Assembly: GCA_029168955.1 (NCBI GenBank)
Contig: JAPDOI010000186.1
Span: forward strand, 310,001-374,000
Reading direction: 5' to 3'
Source of the DNA: Aplectana chamaeleonis
Taxonomy: Eukaryota; Nematoda; Chromadorea; Rhabditida; Cosmocercidae
DNA: 64,000 nt
Every line of letters starts with the position of its first letter. The first letter of the stretch is position 1. The translations under genes were made by a program, and so were the position numbers. Positions 41,737 through 52,124 of this stretch are shown piece after piece. The notes under the pieces are model-generated. The model was not told where the DNA came from and did not search any database. It worked only from the letters and a program-made list of their open reading frames with translations.

Positions 41737-43200
41737 ATTTTTCATGTAGCCGTTTGAGCCGGGATATCTGCGACCTTTGTTTCTTCCTTAACCCCAGAGC
41801 CGAAATTTTTTGATCTGGATCCGGTGTAAAATATTTTATTTGGATCCGAAGCTAAAATTCTCGGATAGTCGGATTTTTTTATTGCGCTTTTTTGGGTGCA
41901 TGGGACTTGGATTCGGATTTGATATCTTCCGGAGAATCGGATCTGAATAGGTTTCGAGGTGGCAGCACACTCTGGGGATGATATGAAGAAGCAAAAACAA
42001 CTTATTCACGCTTCCAATTAGAGTGAAAAGGGGTCGCCAATTATTCGAATATTGCGACGAGCGGTTTTTCGTCACCTATCTTTGGTTGTTTATTTCATGA
42101 CTTTTCCCGTTTCAATGGGCCTATATATGAAGACGAAAATGCGAAAAGTGTTTCATTAGACTAACTTCGGGCAGTGGTGTGGCTAGCATTTTGAAATAAT
42201 TGAAAATTGTGAAGTTCAACCCCAGATAGTAAACTGCTTTTATTCGGGAGCGCACAAGTTCTCTTTTTCAGCCGCTTTCGCAGCTACAGTGCTGCACCAC
42301 GGCGGCGCGGTCTGTCGTGACCCCCTCTTATCCAATATTTCCCACGCCATGTGGTAGGCATCGACCTCGCATGACCACCGTCCAATCGACCGCATGACCG
42401 GCAATCATTCTCAGAGAGGTTAGTTTCTTTTGATTTCTTCTCGAAACATCATTTTCGAATTTATTCGGATTTTCTGAAATTCGAAAATTTTGATTTTCGA
42501 TATTTCGAAACTCGAAAAACCCGTTTTTTTTTTAATATTCGAAAATTCGAAGGTTTTGCCCAAGTATAGTGCATATGTAGTGTTTATTGAATGCTTTCCT
42601 AATATACATGTGCTGCAAATCCTGTAATCAATACATTAGCAATGGGTCGGTCACCGTCTTTGGTCCGATCATAATCCGAGAGGCAGCGATTGAGCCAGCA
42701 TAGCTCGCCGCGGGTAAATCGCCGCGCGATCTTGGCAGTCTGCTCTCTCTCTCTCTCTCGCACTAGGAGGGGCCTTCTGACGAGCGAGTCGAGATGCGAA
42801 CAGCGTTTACGAGTTTATAATAACACCAGTGATCTCTGATTTCATCCTGAAGTCTCTCTCCCCTGCGAATGAAAACAAATACACACCCGAGACAACCCGT
42901 CCACTAAATTTTCACATTTGAATCATAGGCATATTTTAGGAGCCATAACTCCATTTCCAGAGAGCTTCGCGCGACTTCAGAGATGTCATTGTGATCAGCG
43001 TGTGATCTTCTCCAAGATAAGCATAAAACCTGAGAACCTTTTTTGTGTGTCCTTTCCTTTTAAGGTGAACGAAGCTGTTTTCGTCATGTAACCGTTGTAT
43101 CAATCAAATCACTTATTGGACACGACGCCCTTAGAAGGGAAGGGTAGGGGAAGACGTTGAAGGGAGTGTGATATTTTTGATGGAACTACAAGCTTGATGT
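41737..43200. other. Repeat-rich, no gene
   Basis: ATCCGA-rich sequence to 41950; TTCGAAAA/TTTTCGAA subterminal-type repeats at 42440-42560, ending in TTTTGCCCAAG, look like one end of another hAT-type element; a CT dinucleotide run at 42741-42759; and a worn TTAA-MITE segment (CATAACTCCATTTCCAGA) at 42940-43070. Confidence 0.45.
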
Positions 43201-43201
43201 A

Positions 43202-43892
43202 TTGGGTTGGCAACTAAGTAACTGCAGATTTTTTTAGAAAATAAAAACAATTTTTCCATGGAACTAAATAACTTTATTCTGTAATGTATTGCTCATTTTG
43301 AGCAATGATTTTTGCCATCTTTCAGGCAGCATCATAGTTCCACGTAAATTAAGCATAGTTTTTATCAGCAAAAAACTGAACCAGGTACGATTTGACATTA
43401 TTATCATTATTGAAATTTTTACCATTCAAGGAGTTTGCAAAGATCGCGGTTAAAAGTAATCAGATGGTGCAAGGTCAGGACTATCTGGTGGATGTGGCAG
43501 AACATCCCAACCAAGCGACGAATTGGCAAATCGAAAAGGTTGTGTATTTCGTCATGACAATGCAAGGCCGCACACATTTTTAGTCACTCGGCAAAAATTA
43601 TTGGAGCTTGGTTGGGATTTTTTACCACATCCACCATATACATAATCCTGACCTTGCACCATTTGATTACTTTTTATTTCGATCTTTGCAAAGCTCCTTG
43701 AATGGTAAAAATTTCAATAATGATAATGATGTCAAATCGTGCCTGGTTCAGTTTTTTGCCGATAGAAACCATAAGTCTTATGAACCTGGAAATATGACGC
43801 TGCCTGAAGGATAGCAAAAAGCCATTGCTCAAAATGAGCCACCTTTTGTTTTCTGAAAAAAAAAATCCGCAATTTCTTATTTGCGAGCCCAA
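43202..43892. mobile_element. Second mariner family, head-to-head fold-back
   Basis: TA at 43200-43201 and 43893-43894 flank TTGGGTTGGCAACTAAG and the inverse ending AGCCCAA. Left arm 43202-43516 is the transposase 3' end in minus sense; right arm 43517-43892 is the same in plus sense, with HDNARPH-like codons near 43552-43572 and PDLAPFDYFLFRSLQ then SLNGKNFNNDNDVKS. The two arms differ by point mutations and small indels. The N-terminal half is missing from both. Confidence 0.88.
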
Positions 43893-43894
43893 TA

Positions 43895-44375
43895 TTAAAA
43901 ATAGAATCCTTTTGTTTCAAGTCGATCTCGAATCCTGATATCAATCGATTTAGCTCAATTTGGTAAGCTTTACTGCGGGCCTACTGAAAAGTCAGCATTC
44001 CACTCGATCATCAACTCGGAAGAGTGAAAGATAGGGGTATAAACTTACACAATTTGAACATTCCCGGCTCATTTTCTTCGAACTTCTGTTAAACTTAGCC
44101 TCACCCAGAATGCAACCTTCATCTTAGCAAATAATCTCAAACTTGGAAAATGTGAGCACTATTTCAAAGTGCATAGAACTTGTTCTGAGAAAAATAGTTC
44201 ACGGAATGGAAAAAATGTTCTCATGAATTTAGAAGTTTGTTAAATACTTGATTTCTTTTTCTGCAATTTCGTGCAGACCCGACTGCCTTCTTACAATCAG
44301 ACCATTAATCATTTCTAGACCTGCATCGGGAGAGACAGATTAATGGTGGAGCATATAATTGCGTCACTAAACAGC
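43895..44375. other. Nothing recognised
   Basis: AT-rich, no supported exon or repeat boundary. Confidence 0.4.
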
Positions 44376-44379
44376 TTAA

Positions 44380-44862
44380 AGGCAGTGTTCACGATAAAAA
44401 TCGTTCTGTTTTTCCGCCTATCTTGAAAACTGTCCCATGCTGAATCCAACGATGTCTCTGAAATCGTAAAAGACCTTCTGGGAATAGAGTTATGGTCCCT
44501 CAAAATTGGAGCTAAGGAAACATGGTGGACGAGTTTTTCGAGGCTTGTAACTTCCGTCTTTTGCAGCCGATGTATGCGAGCTGACCTGAGTAAAGAGAGA
44601 AGTTGAGAATGAAGGGAAGAACGGGGCTTTTGATCGGAAACCTTCGCTCATCCCACGATCTCGAGCATTCATTTTTTCACGTCGGTGGGCGTGTATAGCG
44701 CTTTTGGGGTTTGCCTTGCGCTCGAAGTGGAAATTTCGGGCTCTTTTGGAGCTTTTCCTGGCTCGCTTTCATGAGTTCTTTCGACGTCAACGTTACAGTG
44801 TGCCCCTCCACTACCGATTCCTAGTGGAAACTGAAACACATTTTTTATCGTGAACACTGCCT
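44380..44862. repeat. TTAA MITE, AGGCAGTGTTCACGA family (copy C)
   Basis: TTAA at 44376-44379 and 44863-44866 flank AGGCAGTGTTCACGATAAAA and its inverse; the interior follows copies A, B and D. Confidence 0.9.
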
Positions 44863-44869
44863 TTAATAA

Positions 44870-45555
44870 CGACTGGCACCACCCCCCAGAAATCCCGAAT
44901 AAGTCAGCGACAATCCACTAAGGGTGTTAGTCATTTCACAAATGACCGTTGAGTTCACGACCTCAAATAATTTTGCCCACCCCTAGCAATCCAGAACGTT
45001 TGTTCAGCGTGTGATGGAAGGGGTAGCCGGGTGGCGGCTAGACGGCTGGAGTTGCATGATTTCGGTTTCGGCTTGTCATTGTGGTTGCCGTAACTATGCG
45101 ATATCACATGGGACAGCCCAGGCGTCGCTCCACGCTTTTACACTGGACATTGGAATGCTAGCCACATGGTATCATCTCGTCATCTCAAGGTGTCCTTTTC
45201 GCCAACACCTCCGCTATTATTCTCATGTGATTAACGACGGATGTTTCCCTGAAAAGTTACCACCGCGATTATAGGCGGCCTTGAACACTGATACCTAGGC
45301 ACAAGAACAAAGTATACATAGTAACGTGGAAATCGCTATCTTATCTTTAAAGTCAGTGATCACCATGAAAATGAGTGTCGTAGCAGCGAGTATGTAAGAG
45401 AAAATTTCAATCGAAGAAAATATCGCAAACAAATCGCTCAAAGAGAGTATTATATAACAAAAAATTACAGTACTCCACATACATAAGACAAACATATCTG
45501 AATATCTGTAAACGTGAAGTGGGGTTATGAATGGCATGAATGGAAGCCACATGTA
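44870..45555. other. Mostly unassigned; weak minus-strand exon
   Basis: At about 45262-45193 (minus) TAACTTTTCAG precedes 21 open codons ending MRIIAEVLAKRTP then TGA, which could be a short terminal exon. Otherwise no gene or repeat end is evident. Confidence 0.25.
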
Positions 45556-45559
45556 TGAC

Positions 45560-45740
45560 TTTCTTGACTTAATCGGTTGGCTTTCACCTGACGTGCTTAT
45601 TCCACATCTTCACCGAGGTGTGCCGTTATAGTAGTCAGCCGTGTCCATTTGGCACGGTCCACAGCCACAGTTTGAACACAATCCATCCACTGGTTGCTAT
45701 TCCACTTTCTGCGAAGTAAAACATCGCGCCAGAATCGCCT
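45560..45740 (-). mobile_element. RTE 3'-terminal stub
   Basis: Minus strand: decayed RTE C-terminus ending TAHLGEDVE stop, then AAGCCAACCGATTAAGTCAA, the same 3' end as at 60240-60305. A typical 5'-truncated LINE insertion. Confidence 0.85.
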
Positions 45741-45744
45741 TCCA

Positions 45745-46263
45745 ATGATGATTAACAAAAAACTATCAATCGCGCTAATCTCTTACCTAGCACTGAGGCC
45801 GAACCTAACGACATTTAAAGAGCCCAAGCAAGAAGTCGGTCATGATTCCGCGCTCTAGTGATGAATGTTTGCAAGGCAGCTAAAAAGTCCTTTAAGGTGT
45901 CGTTTCCTCAAAAAAATCTGGAACGAATTTTGAATGAATTTGTGGTAATTTTCTTTAGGTTTCATGACATTTACGTTGTTTCTTTTTTCTTTTTCAGTCT
46001 CTTCCAGACGAGTTTTCGACATCCGTAACTATCAAAATGCTTCAGATGTGACAACACGCGCAAATCATTACGATGACAGTGCCTATATACGCCGAGTGAC
46101 ACGATGTGATCGTAGAGAAGACATAATGAGAAATATGAATAGAATTACTGAGGTAGTAATCAACGGAGCTCCTTATGTTGCCGATTCTCAATCTATCAAT
46201 CAGTCTGAAGAGCCGAAACAAGAAGTCGGCTATGTTCAACACATTTTTCATGGCTCTGAATAG
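45745..46263 (+). CDS. Candidate exons with repeated EPKQEVG peptide
   Basis: Exon 45997-46263 follows TTTCTTTTTCAG and is open for 88 codons (two bases plus frame) to TAG. It has VFDIRNYQNASDVTTRANH, IMRNMNRITEVVINGAPY and near its end EEPKQEVGYVQHIFHGSE. Upstream, a short frame 45745-45858 ends KEPKQEVGHDSAL stop. The shared codons differ at third positions (CCC/CCG, AAG/AAA, GGT/GGC), which suggests selection on the peptide. The exact relation (duplicated exon, alternative 3' end) is unclear and the family is unknown. Confidence 0.42.
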
Positions 46264-46909
46264 GACGTTGTTTCGTTGTTTCTCTATTTTCGTAACCATG
46301 TGGCAGAATTACCCTTGGTCGCAAGGTGCCCATGCATCAAAACTGGTGGTAAGAAGAGCGTTCAACATTGAATTTCCTTCACTTCATGCTGGGCACCAAC
46401 ACTTCGACTCCAACCCCTTTGCCATGTAATTGTTCAACATTGCTAGACTTGCGCATTAGCCCCTTGGTTGCACTTTGCCCTTTCGTATTTGTGTCATCAC
46501 TTCTACTGAGGTCAAGCCAGCTCGGACGGGGTCATTCCGCGGCTATTCGGGGCCAGACAGCGATACAAACAACGGTGCGATGGTTTCACAATGCTTCGCA
46601 ACCTATTCGAATTGCGCAATACACTACGACGACGGCGATGACGATGGTCAAGGTCACGACGTGTGATTAAGCGGGCTGGTGCTTGCTTCAACACGGCAGA
46701 ACACACGTCTGGCACGCGTCCAAGTGGCGCTGTCCACACTGCGATTTCGACACGCTGACCTTTGCCGCAGAGGGCAAACCGGAAGCCTCTTGATACGCAT
46801 GTGGGTGGCAGAGGTCTGTTAGCATAGGGAGAACGGCAGTTGAAAGTACAGCCTATAACATGAACACATGAATTCCAACCAACTATTTGCCGAATTAGTC
46901 AATTCCAGA

Positions 46910-47237
46910 GATGAGTCGCCTTATCGGTAAGTGAAAATTCACCGATACTTTCTATTGACGGGAGATCCTGTGAACGGTAGGATCACACCCTCCCATCTCC
47001 CTGTTAAGGTCTACGTTCGCAGAGCTCCAAAACAGATAATCGACCGCGTTTTCTCCATGCTGACAAAGTTTCAGACCGTCTGCATCCTGTAGTTGGCTTT
47101 ACCTTTATTAACCTTCATATACCCTTTTTTCCGGATGCAATCTCCGGTTTTGAACCACTCATCCATGGTGAAACGTTTGTTATGTTCTGCGTTCGTTGCC
47201 CTTTACCATACTGTAATTTCCCGTGTGAAGGTGTATT
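46910..47237 (+). CDS. Candidate gene start, two exons
   Basis: ATG at 46910 follows AATTCCAG by two bases. MSRLI plus one base ends at a strong GTAAGTG donor (46927). After a 148-nt intron, AAAGTTTCAG opens exon 2 at 47075 in the complementary phase. It encodes HPVVGFTFINLHIPFFPDA, then GETFVMFCVRCPLPYCNFPC, with four Cys. The frame remains open to 47359, or the exon ends at GTGTAT near 47231. An overlapping frame (47247-47573) after TATTTTCAG could be a later exon. Function not recognised. Confidence 0.45.
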
Positions 47238-47574
47238 TTCAGACATATGTTCATCATCGAAGATGTTTCATGCACGTACGAACAACTAGAACGTTCCAAC
47301 ATTGTTGTCCTTTTTCCATACTTCAATTTGAAGGTGGGGCCGTGTGTTTTGAAGATTAGAATTAGTGCCCGAGTCCAGGCTGATTTACTTAGATTTCCGC
47401 TCGTATGTGTGCATACACACGTATGTACTATAGACGCAATAATTTACACTGTTATAATGATATGCTGTACGGATGAATCGTCACATGCACTTCAAAGATT
47501 GTTATTAGGACGTAATCATAATCGCTTGGCTTTAAAAAGGAATGTTCAGTGTAGTTACTTATGTGGAGTATGAT

Positions 47575-48235
47575 TCTCTGTTGAAACTACGTGTTTGGTT
47601 TATTAGTGAAACCCATATTAATGCCACTGACTTAACTTGAAGGCAGCGTAGCGTACGCGAACAAACCACGCCTACTGTTCTAACGTCTTTTGTTTCATGC
47701 AAATGGGTGATAAATGGGTGATGAGATAAATGCGGATTTCTGCACCGCCGCTGCTTTCGAATTGAAATGCAGACCCTGCACTTTACAACAACAAGCTCTG
47801 CACTTCACAAAACCAGTAAACCATTTATTGCAGTCCATTACAATTTGCAACACATGTAAATGAATTCATCAGTCATACAAGATATTGAGGGAGGTGTTGA
47901 AGCTAATCATTTTTTTTGCAAATGCTCTTTTCAATGAGCATTTGCACCCCCGTTAAATTCACAGAATTTGATATTCTTTATTCACGTGCATATACGGATT
48001 GTTCATATGTACTCCACACAGTTGCTCATTTCAGTTCTCTTAGAGTATGCCACCGTAAAGTTATGAATTTCGTCACGTTCTCAATTAGTGTTACAAAAGT
48101 GGAAATAGTAGGTTCATGATCATGGATATTGGAAAACTAGCGTGCTCCCAAGCAATCTCATTTTTCGAAAGCTGCCCTGAAGGGCCTGCCTCTCGTCCCG
48201 GAACTTTTTTTTTGTCTTCGAATTCTCTTCAATGC
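47575..48235. other. No confident gene
   Basis: A degenerate TTAA-type end (GGCAGCGTAGCGTACGCG) lies at 47642-47660. A plus-strand frame 47916-48119 has an acceptor-like TTGCTCATTTCAG inside and could be exon-derived, but I cannot support it. Confidence 0.3.
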
Positions 48236-48237
48236 AG

Positions 48238-48543
48238 CTCTACTTTGCGACCTCAAATTTTACAGTACGCACAAACAGGATCGATTTCAAGACTAGCTGC
48301 AAGAAACCGGGGGCGATCTGCGTGGACGGTGCCTCTAATTTATGGAGTGACGTCAATTCACAACTGAGGGGTACGCAGTCTCGTAACCAATTACCACCAA
48401 CACGGAGGCATTCCAATTGCCAAAAATGGAACATTCTTGGTAATCGGGCGACAATGAGTCATGCATCCCCAACAACCACGTTGCATCACCCAATTAATTA
48501 TAGAATAGCCAGTGCACTTTTAAATCCGGAAACTGAAGAGTAA
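48238..48543 (+). CDS. Candidate terminal exon, unknown
   Basis: AATTCTCTTCAATGCAG precedes 101 open codons to TAA (48541-48543), in phase 0: LYFATSNFTVRTNRIDFKTS, CKKPGAICVDGASNLW, a TSP-rich middle and LLNPETEE at the end. It has two nearby cysteines and one later. It may belong to the gene starting at 46910; the link is not shown. Confidence 0.4.
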   Translation, partial: LYFATSNFTVRTNRIDFKTSCKKPGAICVDGASNLWSDVNSQLRGTQSRNQLPPTRRHSNCQKWNILGNRATMSHASPTTTLHHPINYRIASALLNPETEE

Positions 48544-48544
48544 T

Positions 48545-49315
48545 TCCCCGAGCTGGCGAACAGTGCGAGTCTCTGCTGTTCTTTACCTGTCTCGAAATGA
48601 AGTCATGAGAAGGTATTTTAACGCCACTAAACCTTCGCCAGGTGAGATCGGAGACTACCGCATCATGACGAGTAGTCGACGACCCGTAACTGGCTGCCTG
48701 AATACTGTAACGATTTAATGGTGCTGTGACGTGATTAGGGGATAGAAGCGATATCGAACAGCAGCCAGAAATCAGGAATGAAGGGATGATTAGTTTTAGA
48801 AATTTTTAGTTACCCATTCAAAGAAGCAACCAAATCAATTAGTTATGGATTCTAAAAAAACATCGGAAAAAGTGTAGCTATAACAAAAAAAAACCTGGAA
48901 TATGTCACCAAAGCAAGAAAACTTCCAGACAACCTTTTCACTGCCATCGCCAAAAAGGGGCCTTCCGCGTACATCTCCTCTGTGTAGAAAAAAAGCTCCA
49001 TTTAAAAAAGGATTAAAAAAATCCTCAGCTAAAATCCTAAAATATATTGAAAAAAGGTGGCTGCGCATCGACTCTGCCGTGCGCAGAAAATGAATCTGGG
49101 GCGCGTTTGCCGCGTTGTTTCACTCTGTGGTGTTAGTTTTGACTCATTTCACAGAAAACACAAAAATATCAAAATGACCAGAAAGTGGAGAACATAAAAC
49201 CCCGCACAACCGTCGATTCCAAAAAAATTTTAAAAGTACAACCCCGCGAAATGAGATGTGCACCAGCTTAGCGGTTAGCTTTGAATAGGATCCAAGATTA
49301 GTAACCCGTTCGTTC
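48545..49315. other. Nothing recognised
   Basis: Low-complexity A-runs near 48880-49040 and short frames on both strands, none with good splice signals. Confidence 0.4.
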
Positions 49316-49318
49316 ACA

Positions 49319-49541
49319 TCATGATACAGGTGTTTTCGGAACGTGAATGAAGGTACTCAACAGGCATCCGAGGAATTCGATGGATTCATTATACATTTGA
49401 CCCACAGGTTTAGCAAGTTTAGCTGGTAACGGTTGGAAAACCGCGGCGATCCATTGAAAACAATGTTTAACTTGGTGTGTTTTACTTGGTTCAAATATAC
49501 TAGCCAGTTCATATACTCTATACCCGACATCCACCTGACTG
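49319..49541 (-). CDS. Candidate terminal exon, unknown
   Basis: After ATAATTTAG a frame is open for 73 codons to TGA (49321-49319): VDVGYRVYELASIFEPSKTH, then PLPAKLAKPVGQMYNESIEF and LLSTFIHVPKTPVS. The composition is plausible for a globular protein. Upstream exons not found. Confidence 0.4.
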
Positions 49542-49941
49542 CTAAATTATTTGGGCATTGAAATATATCCTTCTTAGTAGGCTCAACTATGGAGGGGACG
49601 ACTATGCGGAGGGGGGGGGGTTTACCACCGTCCTATTAAAATCCTAACGTATTTCGTTCTCGTCCTTTTAAAATCAAGCACTTTTTGGCTCTCGAAAGAA
49701 TTAGAGCCAAGCATTTTTCGGATTTTTTCCGCTACACATTTAACTATAGCGATAACAGCTAATTGCTTCTCTGAACCCTTCTCATCCCATCTCACACCAA
49801 GAATTCCCGTCCGTGAGAACGAAATGAAAAGTGTCGGCAGGGTACATTTTGTCTACCACTGGCCATAGTCCACTCAAGAAGCTTAACGACTTACGACAAA
49901 CTGAAATCTGATAATACTACTAGTGGCTTTCTGCCATGCAG

Positions 49942-50063
49942 GTTGTAAAGATAGGGCGATAAAAGACGGCGTTCCGTATCGTTGCGCTTGCAAAGCATTA
50001 TTTGCTGCGCTCTATGATCCAACTCAAGAGCCATCTGCAAGGCTGAACGTTGAAAAGGAATAA
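49942..50063 (+). CDS. Candidate terminal exon, cysteine-containing
   Basis: GCTTTCTGCCATGCAG precedes two bases plus 40 codons to TAA (50061-50063): CKDRAIKDGVPYRCACKALF, AALYDPTQEPSARLNVEKE. Three Cys in a C-x12-C-x-C arrangement. It lies between two minus-strand exon candidates. Product unknown. Confidence 0.4.
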
Positions 50064-50483
50064 TGAGGAAGTGTATGTGTGAAGACGCACGTGCTCAAGT
50101 GCACACCAAGTCTTTTCCAACTATTATTAGAGAGCCATTTGCATAGTTGCACTTTGTTTAGGTTACCATTCCTTTTGTCTTAGTCCCTCATTAGTTCACA
50201 GAAGTGCAAGATGTGGGTGCACAAATTGATGTGTCAATTAACTGCCAGAAATCCAGTACGGCAGGCTGCCAACTTGCTGAAGACACCCGTGCTGCTCATC
50301 AAATACCAAAGATAACGAGCTGATAAGGCGTCACGTAATCCTTAGAAAGTAAAAATCAGTAAAGCGTGTGTGTGGCCTGATCGCAGATCTAGTTCAGAAG
50401 ATCACTTGCAGTGTGGAATTTGACGGAACTGACAAGGACACTACTATCAGCCAAACTAGCTATTTCAAATGAAATGAACTTTC

Positions 50484-50865
50484 CTAGAACCATTTTTGGA
50501 CGTAGATTCCGAATGTGCCCTTCGCAGCTAGAATCACTCTGAGAAAGGTTACAGGGATTTCTTCCCTGATTTTCGTACCTACTGCGCCCTCCAAAACGCG
50601 ATGTAGTTTTTCAAAAATCTGGAGACAGAGTTCCAAATCGTGTTCAGAGTTGAGAACAACCACCCGAGCTAAATTCGGGTGAAAGCACACTCTCCGAACT
50701 TTGCACAGAGTGATAGCGTTTTCCACTTGTACGACAGTCAGTGTCTCTCAGGTAGGAAGGCGCGCTCGGAAATCGGGTGCACAGAATCTCTCGATCAATA
50801 GCCATCCTCGCTTCATTTACCACAGGCAATTTTTTTCCGCCAAGCAGCGTGGCGGCTTCCCCCTC
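50484..50865 (-). CDS. Candidate terminal exon with one frameshift (possible pseudogene)
   Basis: GGGTCTGTTTAG opens a phase-0 frame (EGEAATLLGGKKLPVVNEAR, then AIDREILCTRFPSAPSYLR). At about 50748 it must shift by one base to continue as TLTVVQVENAITLCKVRRVC, NLARVVVLNSEHDLELCLQI and VTFLRVILAAKGTFGIYVQK to TAG. Both sides look equally protein-like, so a one-base error or a decaying gene is more likely than two exons. Family not recognised. Confidence 0.45.
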
Positions 50866-50889
50866 CTAAACAGACCCTGACGATATCAG

Positions 50890-51130
50890 TTAGGGGGATT
50901 AGAAAGCACTTATTTCAGATTTGGCTCAAAATTCTCCTGGAGAGGTTATTGGGGTGCTGCTCACGAATCTAAGGTTTGTTTGCCAATTTCCCAAAATTTT
51001 CAACTAAACTTATTTAAAGCCTCGGAGGAGGAAAAATTGAGAGATAATCGCTTGTGACGATTTCCGGAATGCTAAAATATTTGTGGCTCTAAACTTTTCT
51101 TTGGGGGTTACTAGAAGTGCTCAACACGAA
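50890..51130. repeat. Dispersed repeat with CTCACGAATCT core
   Basis: GGTTATTGGGGTGCTGCTCA then CGAATCTAAGG at 50946-50975 and GTGCTCAACACGAATCTGAG at 51117-51136 match GGGGCGTTAATCACGAATCC at 8566-8585. Boundaries unknown. Confidence 0.4.
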
Positions 51131-51305
51131 TCTGAGAGCAGTCTATCGATTTTTGACAGCTTGCGGTAGATTTCGGAGGGTATACGGAGTTAGGTCAGTC
51201 TCAGATCTGACTGAAATTGCCTATGCGTGGGCTATTCGTGGTGCTGAATACGAGCGCTCAAAAAATTGGCTCATGGGATTTACCACATTGTACCGCATTG
51301 TTTAA

Positions 51306-51756
51306 AGGACATGGTGCGGTTGCGGTCACGCACTAAAGCTACTGTGGAAGACGCCAGATTTCATTATTGATCGACGGCACAGCTGATTTTCTGGGTGAGT
51401 TACGGTTTTTCTTTTTTTATATGTTTGATTCGGCATTATATTTGTTTCTGACTGTTTAAATATTGCGAATTGAGGCTATCCTTAGTGCGTGAGGGAAATA
51501 AGCCGTTTGTTCGGGCTTCGAAATGTTTTTTTAAATTCTGTTTCAAAATCGAAAAAAAAGGCAAGTTCCTCTCGCACACTAAGAAAAACCCTTCTCGTAA
51601 TATTATAAGAGTCAGAAACGAAAATAATTCCGAGGCAAACAAAAAAAAAAGAAAAACCGTAACTCATCCAGAAAATCAGCTGTGCTGTCCATCGATAATG
51701 AAATCTGGCGCCTTCTACCGTAGTTTTGGCGTGTGACCGCAATCGCACCATGTCCT
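51306..51756. repeat. TTAA fold-back MITE, AGGACATGGTGCGG family
   Basis: TTAA at 51302-51305 on the left; TTTA (one mismatch) at 51757-51760 on the right. Arms of about 200 bp begin AGGACATGGTGCGGTTGCGG and include GCACAGCTGATTTTCTGG and its inverse. Confidence 0.8.
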
Positions 51757-51869
51757 TTTAGCTTTGAGTTTTTGAGTCAAAGACGATTCGATCAAAGTCA
51801 GCACAAAGCCCTAGAGAACGGGCTGATCTGGACGAGCAATTCGTTCTCGGATTATCTGACGAGGAATTC

Positions 51870-52120
51870 TCTAGAGGCAGTGTCAACGATGAAAATCGTT
51901 CCCCACTTTCCACCAGAAATGGAAGGTTTGGGACATGATTGTCCCAATAGTGAAGAAAAAAACTACAGCAAAAAAATAACGGAAAGGCTGAAACGATGGT
52001 ACCTACATTTGAAGGGAGATTCTGATGTTGGACGAGTCGCCTGTTCATGAACAAGATACGGACGTTAACTTCAATTGTGATGGCATTTGTGTTTATTCGT
52101 TTGAGTTGAGGCACTATTTT
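51870..52120. other. Truncated TTAA-MITE end, otherwise unassigned
   Basis: AGGCAGTGTCAACGATGAAA at 51875-51894 resembles the AGGCAGTGTTCACGA end; the corresponding right end is missing, possibly displaced by the fold-back that follows. Confidence 0.4.
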
Positions 52121-52124
52121 TTGT

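Noticed and set aside
41467..41745. Open frame rich in NRNQKTE repeats
   Set aside because: It translates the CTGTTTTCTG subterminal repeats of the hAT element 40236-41728.
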